Below are positions 49,509 to 60,098 of a stretch of 64,000 nt of DNA, piece after piece. The notes under the pieces are model-generated. The model was not told the origin of the DNA. It was given only the letters and a program-made list of their open reading frames with translations, and ran no database searches. Origin of the DNA: Paramecium sonneborni (taxonomy: Eukaryota > Ciliophora > Oligohymenophorea > Peniculida > Parameciidae); NCBI GenBank assembly GCA_905182985.1, contig CAJJDN010000134.1, forward strand, positions 262,749-326,748, written 5' to 3'. Within the stretch, counting starts at the first letter, position 1. Each line of letters starts with the position of its first letter. A program made the position numbers and the translations under genes.

Positions 49509-51658
49509 TCATTTTTCTGTTAATTCTCTAAATCCTTTCCAATCTTTAGGTGCTTTTCCTCCACTTGAATGAATAACTTCTAAAAGTGTATTTGAAGGTC
49601 CATCTTTATGTTCAGGTATCATAGTCTATAAAATATAATAGATAATAAATTACTAATGTTTTTTAAAATGTTTATTACGCTTCACTCCAAGATCCTTTTA
49701 TGTATTAATCAAATCCTTATTTCCAAGTTTCATAAAATACCTAAAATGTCTGCAATATAACAATACTTAAGTATAAGGTTCTCTTGCCGCAGCCAATTCA
49801 TCATCAATTGAAAAAAATTCAGAAACAGAGACTGAATTATTTTCAACTTTCTTCATTAATTCTTCCCTCTTAAATCTATTTAAGACTCTAAATTTCTTGG
49901 ATTCCTTTTATGTCATTTAAGACACATCAAATTTATCTCTTAATCCTTTGATTTTTGATTATAGATTCTTAATGGACATATCAACAGTATGCAATTCTTT
50001 TATTATTTATATAGAATTATACCTAAAGGTACAATACTTCCTTTAACAGTAACAATATCTATCATTCTCATTTATTTTTAGCATTCTTCAGTTAGATATT
50101 ATTTTAAAATGCCACTAACCAAAATAAGTGCTCCAAATTATTTTGTAGCTGCTTCTAATCTAGATGCCATATTAACATTAGGACTTAGATAAGAAGCATC
50201 TATTTTAAAACCAGATCCTATTGCACCTTCTATGCCCCATCCCATGTGTAAACCAAATCCCATTTTAACTGAATAATCTTTCATTCTTGCATTTAAACCC
50301 TCATGTTTTTTATATTTCTCTAATTTTTTAGAAATTGAAATTGCAGTTATTATTTTTAAAAAAGCTAAAACAGCCATATCTCCTTTTTATTTTATATATC
50401 GATCATTCTTTAACTTTAAATTTTTTGGATTATCAGGATCTGGATGATAATCTTTTGGAGAATATTTCCAAACTAATAAAAAAGCATCTCCTATATTTTT
50501 ATTAGCTGATCCACTCATTGAATCAACTGTTGAATGTACAATTTCAGCTATCTCATTTACAAATACCATTACACCTTATTATAATACTTCTGTAGCCTAT
50601 ACAAATACATTAATATTTTAATACATCTGTAAAATTTCTTATATCACAAAAACCAAATATAGCTAATATTTTTTTACCAGGAATCATTGGATCAACACTT
50701 CCACCTTTTTTAATATTTTCAGCTATAATTTCAGAACCTGCTTCACCAAAACCAACTGCTAATAATGCTCCAACTTTCATTATCAATCTTTGTAAAACAT
50801 ATGTCTCCATATGTTTTTCAATTTCTTTTTATTTTAATTTTTCTACATCTTATTATTTTTCTAATTCCTCCATAATTAAATCTTCTTATTCTTCAATATT
50901 TACTGCTTCTAATGGATTTTCTGCTATTTTTTCAATTTTTTGCATCATAGCTTCAATTGGATCAATAACCAAATCTGAAACATCTTTACTAAACATTAAA
51001 GCTGAAACTGCTAATACAATACAAACAAACACAGTTTAAAAGATTGATAAAATAGCATTTGTTTAATTATAAACTACTAAATCAGCTGCTGCATATGTTT
51101 ATAAATCTGATCCTTCTGCTTTTACATAATATTGAAGATCTGAAAATCTGTATTGATTTTTTGTCTCATATGCAGGTTATTCAAATATTTCAGGATCTGT
51201 ACTATAACTCCATTCATGTAATTTAGAATTTGAATCACCTTCTAATTTAACATCTACACTATAAATTGGAAATATTTCAGAAACATGGAATTATGCATAT
51301 TAATTTAAAAGAGATTTCATCATCTAATTATTATTTCTAAATTAATAGATTCTATATATTCCTGAGTCATAACTACTAATCATTTCTTAATAGGTATCCA
51401 ATGAAAGAACTGGAATACTTATAAGAATAGCTAAAATTATAGTAATAACTCTTCTCATGACCAAATCAGAAAGTTAAGCTCCAACAATAGATTCTTTTAT
51501 TTAATCTTCAGAATTCGTTTAAGATGTTTTTAAATGAGAACTAGATTACATAGAATTCTTATCAGGAGTTCTTGAAGAATCAATATCATTTTAAGATCCT
51601 CTTTATTCATCATTATTAGATACAATAGGAAGTACTTATTAATTAGATGTAACTTATA

Positions 51659-51702
<44 letters not shown>

Positions 51703-52726
51703 GGTATTTATTAATCTTAACTTTTACTTTATTATGCTTATCTTAATAATTCTTAAAGTAATTTTTTTTATTATTCTTTTTCCATTTATTATCTTGCATG
51801 TTTATATAATTTTACTAATCTGACTAATCTAATAACTCTTATAACTCTAGCTGCCTTTCTAGCAGCTCTAGATGCAGTTCCAATAGATTTAATTTAAGCA
51901 GCACTGGAAAGATCTCCTGAATACCAAGTATCAGTAATCCATCCTAAATCTAATATCATTGTAATTGTAGATATTACATCTAAAACAAAATAAAACTATA
52001 TCTTATTATAAATAATTACATTTAACACATATTCTGGCTTACATATACTCGTAAGAATTATCTCAGCTAAAAACGCAACCATACAAATGACTGTTAAGAC
52101 AAAGAATACATCATCTCCTTATTTATCAACTGACAGTATACGAATGTCATCTCCAAAGAGTGCATAAATTGTAACTATAGCCATCAATATAGAAAAAGGA
52201 GTGCTTTCAGTTACTTTTAAAATCTTTTTAGATAAATCAGATTATTATTTCTAAACATGATGTCTATTCTTCAATTTACTATTCATTCTTTTTACTCGTC
52301 TATTTGTTACCTCTGTCATATTTATAATTATAAATTACATTAAGTTGGAGATTTAGCACCTCCTGAACTCTTTATAGATACATCATCCTGACTATGATGA
52401 TTAGATCCAATCATTTATTTATTCAATTTTTTTAATTCATCTTAGGGTGGTTCTAACTTTCTAATTAATGGTTAAGCAGTCTATTTATCAGTTAACTAAT
52501 ATTTATTATTATATACTAAAGGCACCTAGTTTTATCCCTAATTCTCTGAAGAACGCTTTGCTGATCTGTCAGATGGTAACTGAAGCTATTTATTTATCAA
52601 TTTATTTTCTACATTTGGATCAGATACCATCTCATTAAAATTCTTTACAACTTGAGATGGAACAAATACCTCTCCTAAACCTTGTTCTTCATTTACAAGC
52701 TTATCTTGCTCATTTGGCACGTTCAT
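49509..52726 (-). CDS. Voltage-sensor-domain / class III nucleotidyl cyclase fusion
   Basis: Introns 52313-52338, 50597-50624, 49997-50022, 49741-49766 and 49626-49653 give 1027 residues. A voltage-sensor-like block of four TM segments: SILMAIVTIYALFGDD; VICMVAFLAEIILTSI; FYFVLDVISTITMILDL; and S4 SRAARKAARVIRVIRLVRLV with Arg/Lys at every third position. After S4 comes a helix and 14 consecutive Gln (TAA). A TM (VITIILAILISIPVLS), a ~130-residue ectodomain and another TM (IFQTVFVCIVLAVSALMF) lead to the cyclase: GFCDIRNFTDATEV (metal Asp), NKNIGDAFLLVWK (Lys for adenine, second Asp), and SPNVNMASRLEAATK (Asn/Arg). It ends DWKGFRELTEK. Probably adenylate cyclase. Known Paramecium channel-cyclases have a K+ pore; none is visible here. 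Confidence 0.9.
51660..51701. repeat. (TTA)14 run encoding polyQ linker (minus strand)
   Basis: Fourteen tandem TTA on the plus strand are TAA (Gln) codons in the cyclase gene, lying between S4 and the next TM segment. Confidence 0.9.
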
Positions 52727-52751
52727 ATTTTAATAAATTAAATATACACAA

Positions 52752-53220
52752 ATGATTAATAATATACAACCCTTATTTGGTATGTATAAAGAACTTTGGA
52801 TTGAAAATGCTACTTAATTAAAAGATGCTTTAGATAAATGGGATCAACATCAATTAAAATCTTGGCTTCAAAAAATGGAAAGTCTTATTTTTTCATTTAT
52901 TTATAGGAGCCATATTTACATTCCAATATGATTAATGTATTGGACTCTTAGATGAATTCTAACCCAATTATATTTAGAATCTGCCTTCAGACATGGCCAT
53001 ATAATGTAATAAACTCAGGACTATGTTTTACAATAACTCTACACAATATTTAATTGTTAATACCTATCTTGTATTATTACGTTCCTTAAAAAAATCTCTC
53101 GAACCAATTTTTCATTCTAATAATTTGCTTAATTCTATTAGAAACCTAGAATTATATCTATCCTCACCCTTGAATTAAAATACTATCAAGCCATAAGAAT
53201 GTAATTGCACTTAATTTTGA
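52752..53220 (+). CDS. Hypothetical protein (147 aa)
   Basis: One 25-nt intron (52882-52906) gives 147 residues from MINNIQPLFGMYKELW to CNCTQF. Predicted mostly helical (LKSWLQKMERAIFTF), soluble, no signal peptide. Not recognised. Its ATG lies only 25 bp from the divergent start codon of the cyclase gene, so both promoters must fit in or beyond that gap. Confidence 0.75.
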
Positions 53221-53541
53221 AAATTTGTTTATAAAATATACAAATTTACTATCATAAATTACTTTCGAACCTAATTTATAACTTACTTTTTCTTTAAAAA
53301 ATTAATTTCTTACAACAATCATGGCCATTTTTTTAAGTTTAAAAGTATTTTTTATAACCACAATCAATTAGACATGAATTTAGAACAGATAGTTTTTTAA
53401 TTTTTATCATATTGCCGATGATTTTATAATTAAATTAAATAAAAGATATTAGAAATAATTGGTTAGTCATAAATTAATATAATATTATAGGATAATTATT
53501 CAATATAAAAATTCAAATTTTATAATTACACTTTATTAATA
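53221..53541. other. AT-rich spacer between convergent genes
   Basis: No gene recognised; likely 3' ends of the flanking convergent genes. Confidence 0.5.
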
Positions 53542-54927
53542 TCACTATTAACTTTAAATTTATTAGATATTCAAGGTTTCTTATAGATGTTAATCCTACT
53601 CAATATCTTCTAAGAATTCTTCTATTTATTATTCTTCCTAGCCCTCCTTTTTTTTATTTTTTTTCTCTTAATTATCTTCTATTTCTAATCTCTTTAATTA
53701 ATTTTTTCTTTTCTTGTTTTTTTCTGGTTTTCTTCTTATAATAATTAGCTCTGGTTTATCATGAATTTCATCTAATTCATTATTATACTTATTTAAGTCA
53801 AATCCTTGAACTGTCATTCCTGTTTATAAAAAATTTCCTAAATGTGATCTAACTTAATATTGTTTATAATCTGGATCATTATCTTTCATAAGTTCAACAG
53901 AACAGAGTGTATCTTAAAATGGATTACTCGAATCATTTTTCTAAGGTTTGATTTTTTCAACATCCAAAATAATGAATTCATCACAGTTTTCTCTTAAAGG
54001 CATAGTTCTAATGTCCAAATCATGTTTGAAATATTATTCTGATGAGATTTCACTAACTTTTAGTTTAATAGGATCAATTAATTAAATTGAACTTGCTACT
54101 CTGTAGCATATCTAAACTCTATTTATTCCTCCTAATTGATGGCAAAGCTTATGTGGTAAAATCACTAAATCATCCTTGCATATTCTTGGTACATCAACAA
54201 CAAATGTATATTTTATAAATGAATAAACTTCTTTTGATTCTTTCACCTATATTGGAAGATATGATCGAATAAATTCTAACATATGAAGAGCTTAATTTTT
54301 TTATTTAAAATAAAAATTTAATCCATCATCTGCTGGTTCTACTTTGAGAATTTATTAATTCATATGATGTTATAAAATTAGTTATTCTAAATAAAAAAAT
54401 GACTTTTTATGATTAACTCTTTGTCTTAATTGGATACAAGCTCCCCAAATATGAGGAGTAAATTCTCTCTTACAATCTTCACATTAATGATAAACTTCTT
54501 CAAAATTTAAAACTTTTGAATCTTAAATACAAGTTCCATTCATAGCTTCTTATTATACAGTTATTTATAATTTTATTTGCTTTGTGCTTGGCTCTGTAAA
54601 AATAAACTTTGTGTCAATTATTGTCTTTTCAGATAATCTAATATGAAATTAATAAATCTATTACCCAATTACCTTTTTTAAGCAGATAGCTAATAATTCT
54701 TTTGAATCTCTTTCACAAAGAACCCAAGGAGGTCTTTAATATCTCCTACAATATCGACAAAATAATATTTCTTTATCATTATCAATATCTAGCTCAATTT
54801 TAAATATACCTTTTGTAATATTCATTTAAGCAATCAAACAATTTGGACAAATATTTGTTTTTGTTAATTTTGGTTCAAATTCTAATTCACAGAGAGGACA
54901 TAATATTAAGACTGCTCTTTGCAACAT
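53542..54927 (-). CDS. NMD3: NMD3-like 60S ribosomal export adaptor
   Basis: One 27-nt intron (54638-54664) gives 452 residues. N-terminal zinc-binding pairs (LCPLCELEF, ICPNCLI), the conserved CRYCRRYQRPPWVLCERDS, and CEDCKREFTPHIWGACIQLR (second zinc module with basic Arg/Gln patch), then an eIF5A/SH3-like middle (ISSEQYFKHDLDI). The C-terminus has a basic NLS-like stretch (RRKPEKNKKRKNQ) and an acidic leucine-rich NES-like end (EEFLEDIEQDQHLQETLNI). NMD3 binds the pre-60S subunit and recruits CRM1 for nuclear export. All domains appear intact. It shares a 16-bp divergent intergenic region with the protease gene at 54944. Confidence 0.92.
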
Positions 54928-54943
54928 TGTTAATTATTTTAAA

Positions 54944-56329
54944 ATGATTATTATATTTTTTTTCCTTTATTCAGTACAATCATATACATTTGTGATTCAT
55001 GGAGAAAACACAACATTAATTGAATAAGATTCAATTTTATCTTCCAAATTTTCTGAAGTATACCCTATTTAAACCTAATGTTAACCTATTCGACTCTATA
55101 TTGTTGGATCAACCTAAAACGGAAGTTAATTTATTCTGAAAAACAATAATGAAACAGATTTGCACTTTAAGTTTAATATAAAATCTATTGATAAAGAGAT
55201 AATTAACATTCATTATAAACAATCATAAGAAAAAATTACTATTTAACCTAATGATTCTTATGAATTTCATGTAAAATATATTTGCTTGAAAAGTATTTAA
55301 GATAAAACTTGGACTACAATCGAAATAATGTATTAAATTAATGAAAGATAACACACCTTATATTATTATAAATTATGTGAAGCATCAGATACGTTTTTTC
55401 ATCCATTAGTTATTTTGTTGTTTTCATCCTTAATAATTATATTGAGTGGATCAATTTATGGGATTAAAGAATAGTAAATGTTTGGAGGACCCTAAACTGA
55501 GGCTTATGGGCCTAAAGCTGCTATAATTTTCATTTTTGTTTCAAGCATTCTTCTAATTTCCCTTTATAAGTTTTAAAGCTTCGCTTCTAGTTTCACATAT
55601 ATAATCATAATGTTTACAGCCTTTATTTCAATAGAAACAATATTATTAGATTTCTAAAATGAATATTTATATTCGAACAATGTCAAATTTTTAATCTCAA
55701 CAATAATAAGCGGAGTTATAATAGTTATATACCATTATAATAAAACATGGATATTCAATAATATTTTAGCAGTTTCCATAATATTATTTAGCTTTAGAGT
55801 AATAAATATAATAATAAATTAGATTTTAAAGCTTGATTCATTAAAAACAGGAACTATATTTATGTTATTGGCTTTACTATATGATTTGTTTTGGTTATTT
55901 GTTAGTCCATCAATATTTGGATAACCTGTTATACAAAATATTACCACTACTTTAGAGTTGCCTATAAAGCTATTAAGTCCATCATTAATTAAAAATTGTA
56001 ATACACCTTATTAACAATGTTCAATTTTAGGAATTGGTGATATACTTATTGTAGGATTGATCATCAAATATATTTTGAAGTTCTAAATAATATCTGGTGA
56101 AAATAGCTTATTATTTTGTTCATCTATTTTAGGATATGGAATTGGATTAAGTTCTTATTTTATTCTAATGCATTATTATCATATCTAATATCCAGCATTG
56201 TTTTATGTTATACCAACTACACTTGTATCAATCATAGTCCCAAGTCTTTTTAAATCATTGTTCCTTCGAATTTGGAATGGTGCTTTCGCAATTAAATTAG
56301 TTGAAGAATAAGAATTAGAAATGATTTGA
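54944..56329 (+). CDS. Signal-peptide-peptidase-like (SPPL) intramembrane aspartyl protease
   Basis: A 461-residue intronless frame. Signal peptide (MIIIFFFLYSVQS), lumenal domain of ~140 residues, then about nine TM segments. Catalytic motifs: YD in LLALLYDLFWLF, GxGD in LGIGDILIVGLII, and the PAL motif in YPALFYVIP. The long lumenal N-terminus resembles SPPL2 rather than SPP itself. It would cleave type II membrane proteins or signal peptide remnants in the endomembrane system. The active site is complete. Confidence 0.93.
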
Positions 56330-56365
56330 TTACTATGTTAATTTTTTAAATTTTAATTTTCATAT

Positions 56366-58485
56366 ATGGGAAGTAAGAATGAATCTTAAATTTCTTAGAT
56401 CTATGTGGATAAGAAAGGCAAGAGCCTACTTAAACGATGTAATCTAAAATCAAATATGATGGGAAAATTGGAAATCTGTAACTATAAGTAATTTAAGGAG
56501 ATGTTTTATCAGAGAAGGCAAATGCTTTTTGTAACATATAATTATATAATTTTTAAGTAAACGTTGCAAATGATCCATACAGTACATAAATAATAAGGAA
56601 CATAAGAGAAATAAAAAAATTAACATGTATTATAATTTTTCTATATTTAAGTAAAAAATGGTGTTCCATAATTAATAAATATTGATTAAAGCAATATTGA
56701 TTTTATTATTATGCTCAAAATGTGTGAAGATTATGTAATATAAATAATTTTTATATTTAGGAAGTTGATTATTAAAATTAAAGAAAAGAAGGTTTTCTAG
56801 CTTCCTTCTAGTTAGCAAATGAAAAAAATCTAAAAATATTATCTTTTACAGATCCTCCTTAATAACTTACTTAAAAAAGGGAAGATGATTATTATATTGA
56901 ATTATTTTTATCAGCATTATTGAAGCATAAAAAAACTTAATAAAATTGTTAAATTGAAAGCATTAAATTGATAAACTTAGAGGTCAATCTATCAAATGTA
57001 TATATTAAGACAATAAATAAATACATGTTGAAATTATAAAAGAGTGAATAGGAACAAAACTAATAATAAGAAGAAAAAATAATAACTTAGAAAACAGAAG
57101 AATTTTAAGAAGAGACTTAACAAATATAATAAAGTTAAGAATTAAATAAAAATACTTAAGTAGTTAAAGAATAATCTGAATAAATTAATGGCTAAATTAT
57201 AGAGGAAACGAATAATGAAAATAAATAAGATGTTCATGTATAATTAGAGACTGAATAAATTTAGCAAATTGTAGAATAAAATTAAAATACATAAATAGTT
57301 TAAGAATAATCAGAAAAAATTAGTGTATAAAAAATATTCGAGACGAATAATTAAATTGCATAAGTAGTTTCAGAATAAGAATATAATTAAAAAATATAAC
57401 AAAATATAGAATCAAATAAAGATACCGAAATAGTTTAAGAATAATCTGAATAAAATAATATTTAATAAATAGTAGAAACGAATAATGAAATTTAATAAGA
57501 AGTTCTAGAAAATTTAAAATCAAAATAAGTTGAAACTAACGTTGAAAAAAAAGAAGAAACAAATGATAAAATTAAATAAGAAGTGTATGTCTAATAAGAG
57601 ACTTAACAAAATGAAAAAAATAAAGAATTAAATAAAGATAACGAAGTAGTTTAAAAATTATCTGAATAAACTAATGATTCACAAATAGAAGAATCTATTA
57701 CTGAAATTAAATAAAAAGTTCAAGAAAATTTATAATCAAAATAAGATAATGAAGCATTTTAAGGATAATTTGAATAAACTAATATTGAGTAAATAAAAGA
57801 ACCAAATAAAGAAATTTTATAAGAAATTCATGTATAATAAGAGATCAAACAAATTGAAAAAAATATAGAATAAAATAATGATAATGAAGCAGCTTAAGAA
57901 TAATCTGAATAAAATAATATTTAAAAAATAGAAGAAACAATTAATGCGATCATATAGGACGTTCCTTAATAAGAAGACGCATAAAAAATTTAACAGAATA
58001 TAGAATTAAATAAAGATAACGAAGTAATTTAAGAATAATCTGAATAAACTAATGATTAACAAATAGAAGAATCCAATACTGAAATTAAATATGAATTTCA
58101 AGAAAATTTATAATCAAAAGAAGATAATGAAACAAATTAAGGATAATTTGAAGAAACTAATATTGAGAAAAAAGACAAAACTAATATTGAGAAAAAAGAA
58201 GAAACTAATGATGAAACAAAATAAGAAGCTCATGTTTAGTTAGAATCTAAGCAAATTTAACAAAATTTAGAACTAAATAAAGATGCTGAAGTCGTTTAAG
58301 ATTAATCTGAATAAACTAATGATTAACAAATAGAAGAATTTAATACTGAAATTAAATAAGAAGTTAATATATAATAAGAGACTTAATAAATCGAATAAAA
58401 TATAGAATATAATAAAGATACTGAAGTAGTTTAAGATTTGTCTGAAAAAATAGAATAAGAAATTCAAAGCAATGAGCAAAATTGA
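56366..58485 (+). CDS. Gln/Glu-rich repetitive protein
   Basis: Introns 56531-56557 and 56735-56760 give 688 residues. The first ~200 are a mixed-composition domain starting MGSKNESQISQIYVDKKG (possible myristoylation), with a helical stretch (DDYYIELFLSALLKHKKT); not recognised. From ~235 to the end it consists of imperfect tandem repeats built on the theme VVQEQSEQTNDQQIEESNTE followed by IKQEV and ELNKDNE-like segments, repeated about nine times at roughly 45-60-residue spacing. Highly acidic and Gln-rich, probably disordered. Likely structural, but no function can be assigned. Confidence 0.82.
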
Positions 58486-58629
58486 TAAATTATAAGTGTC
58501 TTATAAATTATGTTAAATTCAGCATTATTTTTCAAATTAATTTTTTTTATTAAGTTTTATTTAAATTATCCTATTATTCCTAAAGAGTATCAGAACTCCA
58601 AATTGATTAAAAAAAATTTCTCTTTATAG

Positions 58630-59463
58630 ATGGGTTTCTCATATGTTTTATTTCCTCTGTGTTTTTAAGCTAAAAAAAAAGGTCAACTATTTTCATTTTT
58701 TTATCTTTAAAGTATAAATGGATTTGTTAATGTCATTAATAAATACGCATTTCTTAAAAGTGAGTCAAAAAAAATTAATTCATCGTTTATTTCGACGATA
58801 ACAGAATAACTTTCTAGGATTGATCCTAAGTATCTTCATGCCTTATGTAGAAAAAGTAATAACTCTCAATTTTTATATTCGGCTATTGTTTATAATTTTA
58901 AAATTAATTAAGCAATTTAGGCTAATTTGACTAAGCATTATAATACATAAATAAAGCTCTAAAGATTAATTCTAATTACATCGTTGCGTTACATTAGAGA
59001 GGTAATATTTTATCAATATTAATAGTATTAATTTGAAATACAATCATAATATAATTTGTTAAAAGCTTTCAATTTTTATTTTTTTTACTATGAAACAATT
59101 ACATAGAAATAGTCAAATATATATTTACATTTACATCGCCTAATGGAAAGTAATATGATGTATTTTTAAAGAATTTGTATTTAATTTTAGTATGTAAAGG
59201 ATAAGAAACATGGATTTGGAGATTTTACTTTTAAGATGGATATATCTATAAAGAAAGTAATTGGTTTGAAGTTATGTAACATTGTAATGGTACACTTTTA
59301 TACAAAAAGTAGAATATGTAGAGAAGGTGAATAGTTAAAAGGAAAAAGTGTAAAATGGTTGGGTTTATATCAGGCAGTTTAAGATTTTGCAACTTAAATA
59401 ATATATCTTTCTAATTTTGCTCTTAAATTAATTTTATGTGACATCATGCAAATTCTGTGCTGA
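58630..59463 (+). CDS. Doubtful ORF (277 aa)
   Basis: An open frame from ATG 58630 (MGFSYVLFPLCFQAKKKG) to TGA 59461-59463. Parts look coding (STITEQLSRIDPKYLHALC; KHGFGDFTFKMDI), others do not. A possible 24-nt intron (GTAATA...AATAG) lies near 59000. With only one stop codon in the code, an ORF of this size could arise by chance. It lies just upstream of the kinase remnant and might be the decayed 5' part of the same locus. Confidence 0.3.
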
Positions 59464-59561
59464 AATATAACAAATAGTTATGAAAATACGAGAGGTTATA
59501 ATTGTTTATAGAAGAAGAAGTCAGTAGATGAGTAAATAGATGAAGAGACACGAAATATTTA

Positions 59562-60088
59562 TAGTGAAAAGGAAGACATGAATATAGAGTAGACAAAAGA
59601 CTTTGATCCAAGTTAATGGTAAATTTGGACATGTATATTTAGTGAGGTATAAAATAAAATTTATATCCAATTAGGGAGCGTGAAAATAAATTTATATTAG
59701 TACTTAAAGTAATAAGTAAGAATAACTAAATTTATATTAATTGATGAATTCATTAACAAGAGAAGTAGAAATTCTAAACTATTTAAAACATCAAAATATT
59801 ATTGGGTTTTATGGTTTTTTTAGACAGAAAAAAGAGTATATTTAATTTTAGAATGGGCTCCATTATGTGATCTTTATGGTTTAATGAAGAAATAACTAAA
59901 TAGAAGATTTAATGAAGATTTGGCATCAAATATTATTAAGTAAATAACTATGGCTATTGGATACATGCATTCAATAAATGTTATACAAAACATAATTTAT
60001 GAAATATTTTGCATGTTTAGATTTTAAATTATGTATATGATGATAATTTTATTAAATTTTGATTTCATTCATCAGTCTCTTCATTATT
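59562..60088 (+). pseudogene. Decayed Aurora-like protein kinase
   Basis: Kinase fragments lie in different frames: GKFGHVYLVRYK (glycine loop), NSLTREVEILNYLKHQNII and GFYGFF in other frames, then VYLILEWAPLCDLYGLMKK and RRFNEDLASNIIKQITMAIG in the main frame. These match Aurora-type kinases. After YMHSINVI the expected HRDxKPEN is missing (it reads IQNIIYEIF), and the DFG region is damaged. At least two frameshifts and loss of the catalytic loop make it non-functional. The convergent WD gene ends 10 bp beyond. Confidence 0.75.
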
Positions 60089-60098
60089 GAAACCAGAT

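Noticed and set aside
57320..58479. Hydrophobic minus-strand ORFs (67-68 aa)
   Set aside because: Antisense of the Gln/Glu-rich repeat gene; TTA/TTC-rich complement mimics membrane segments.
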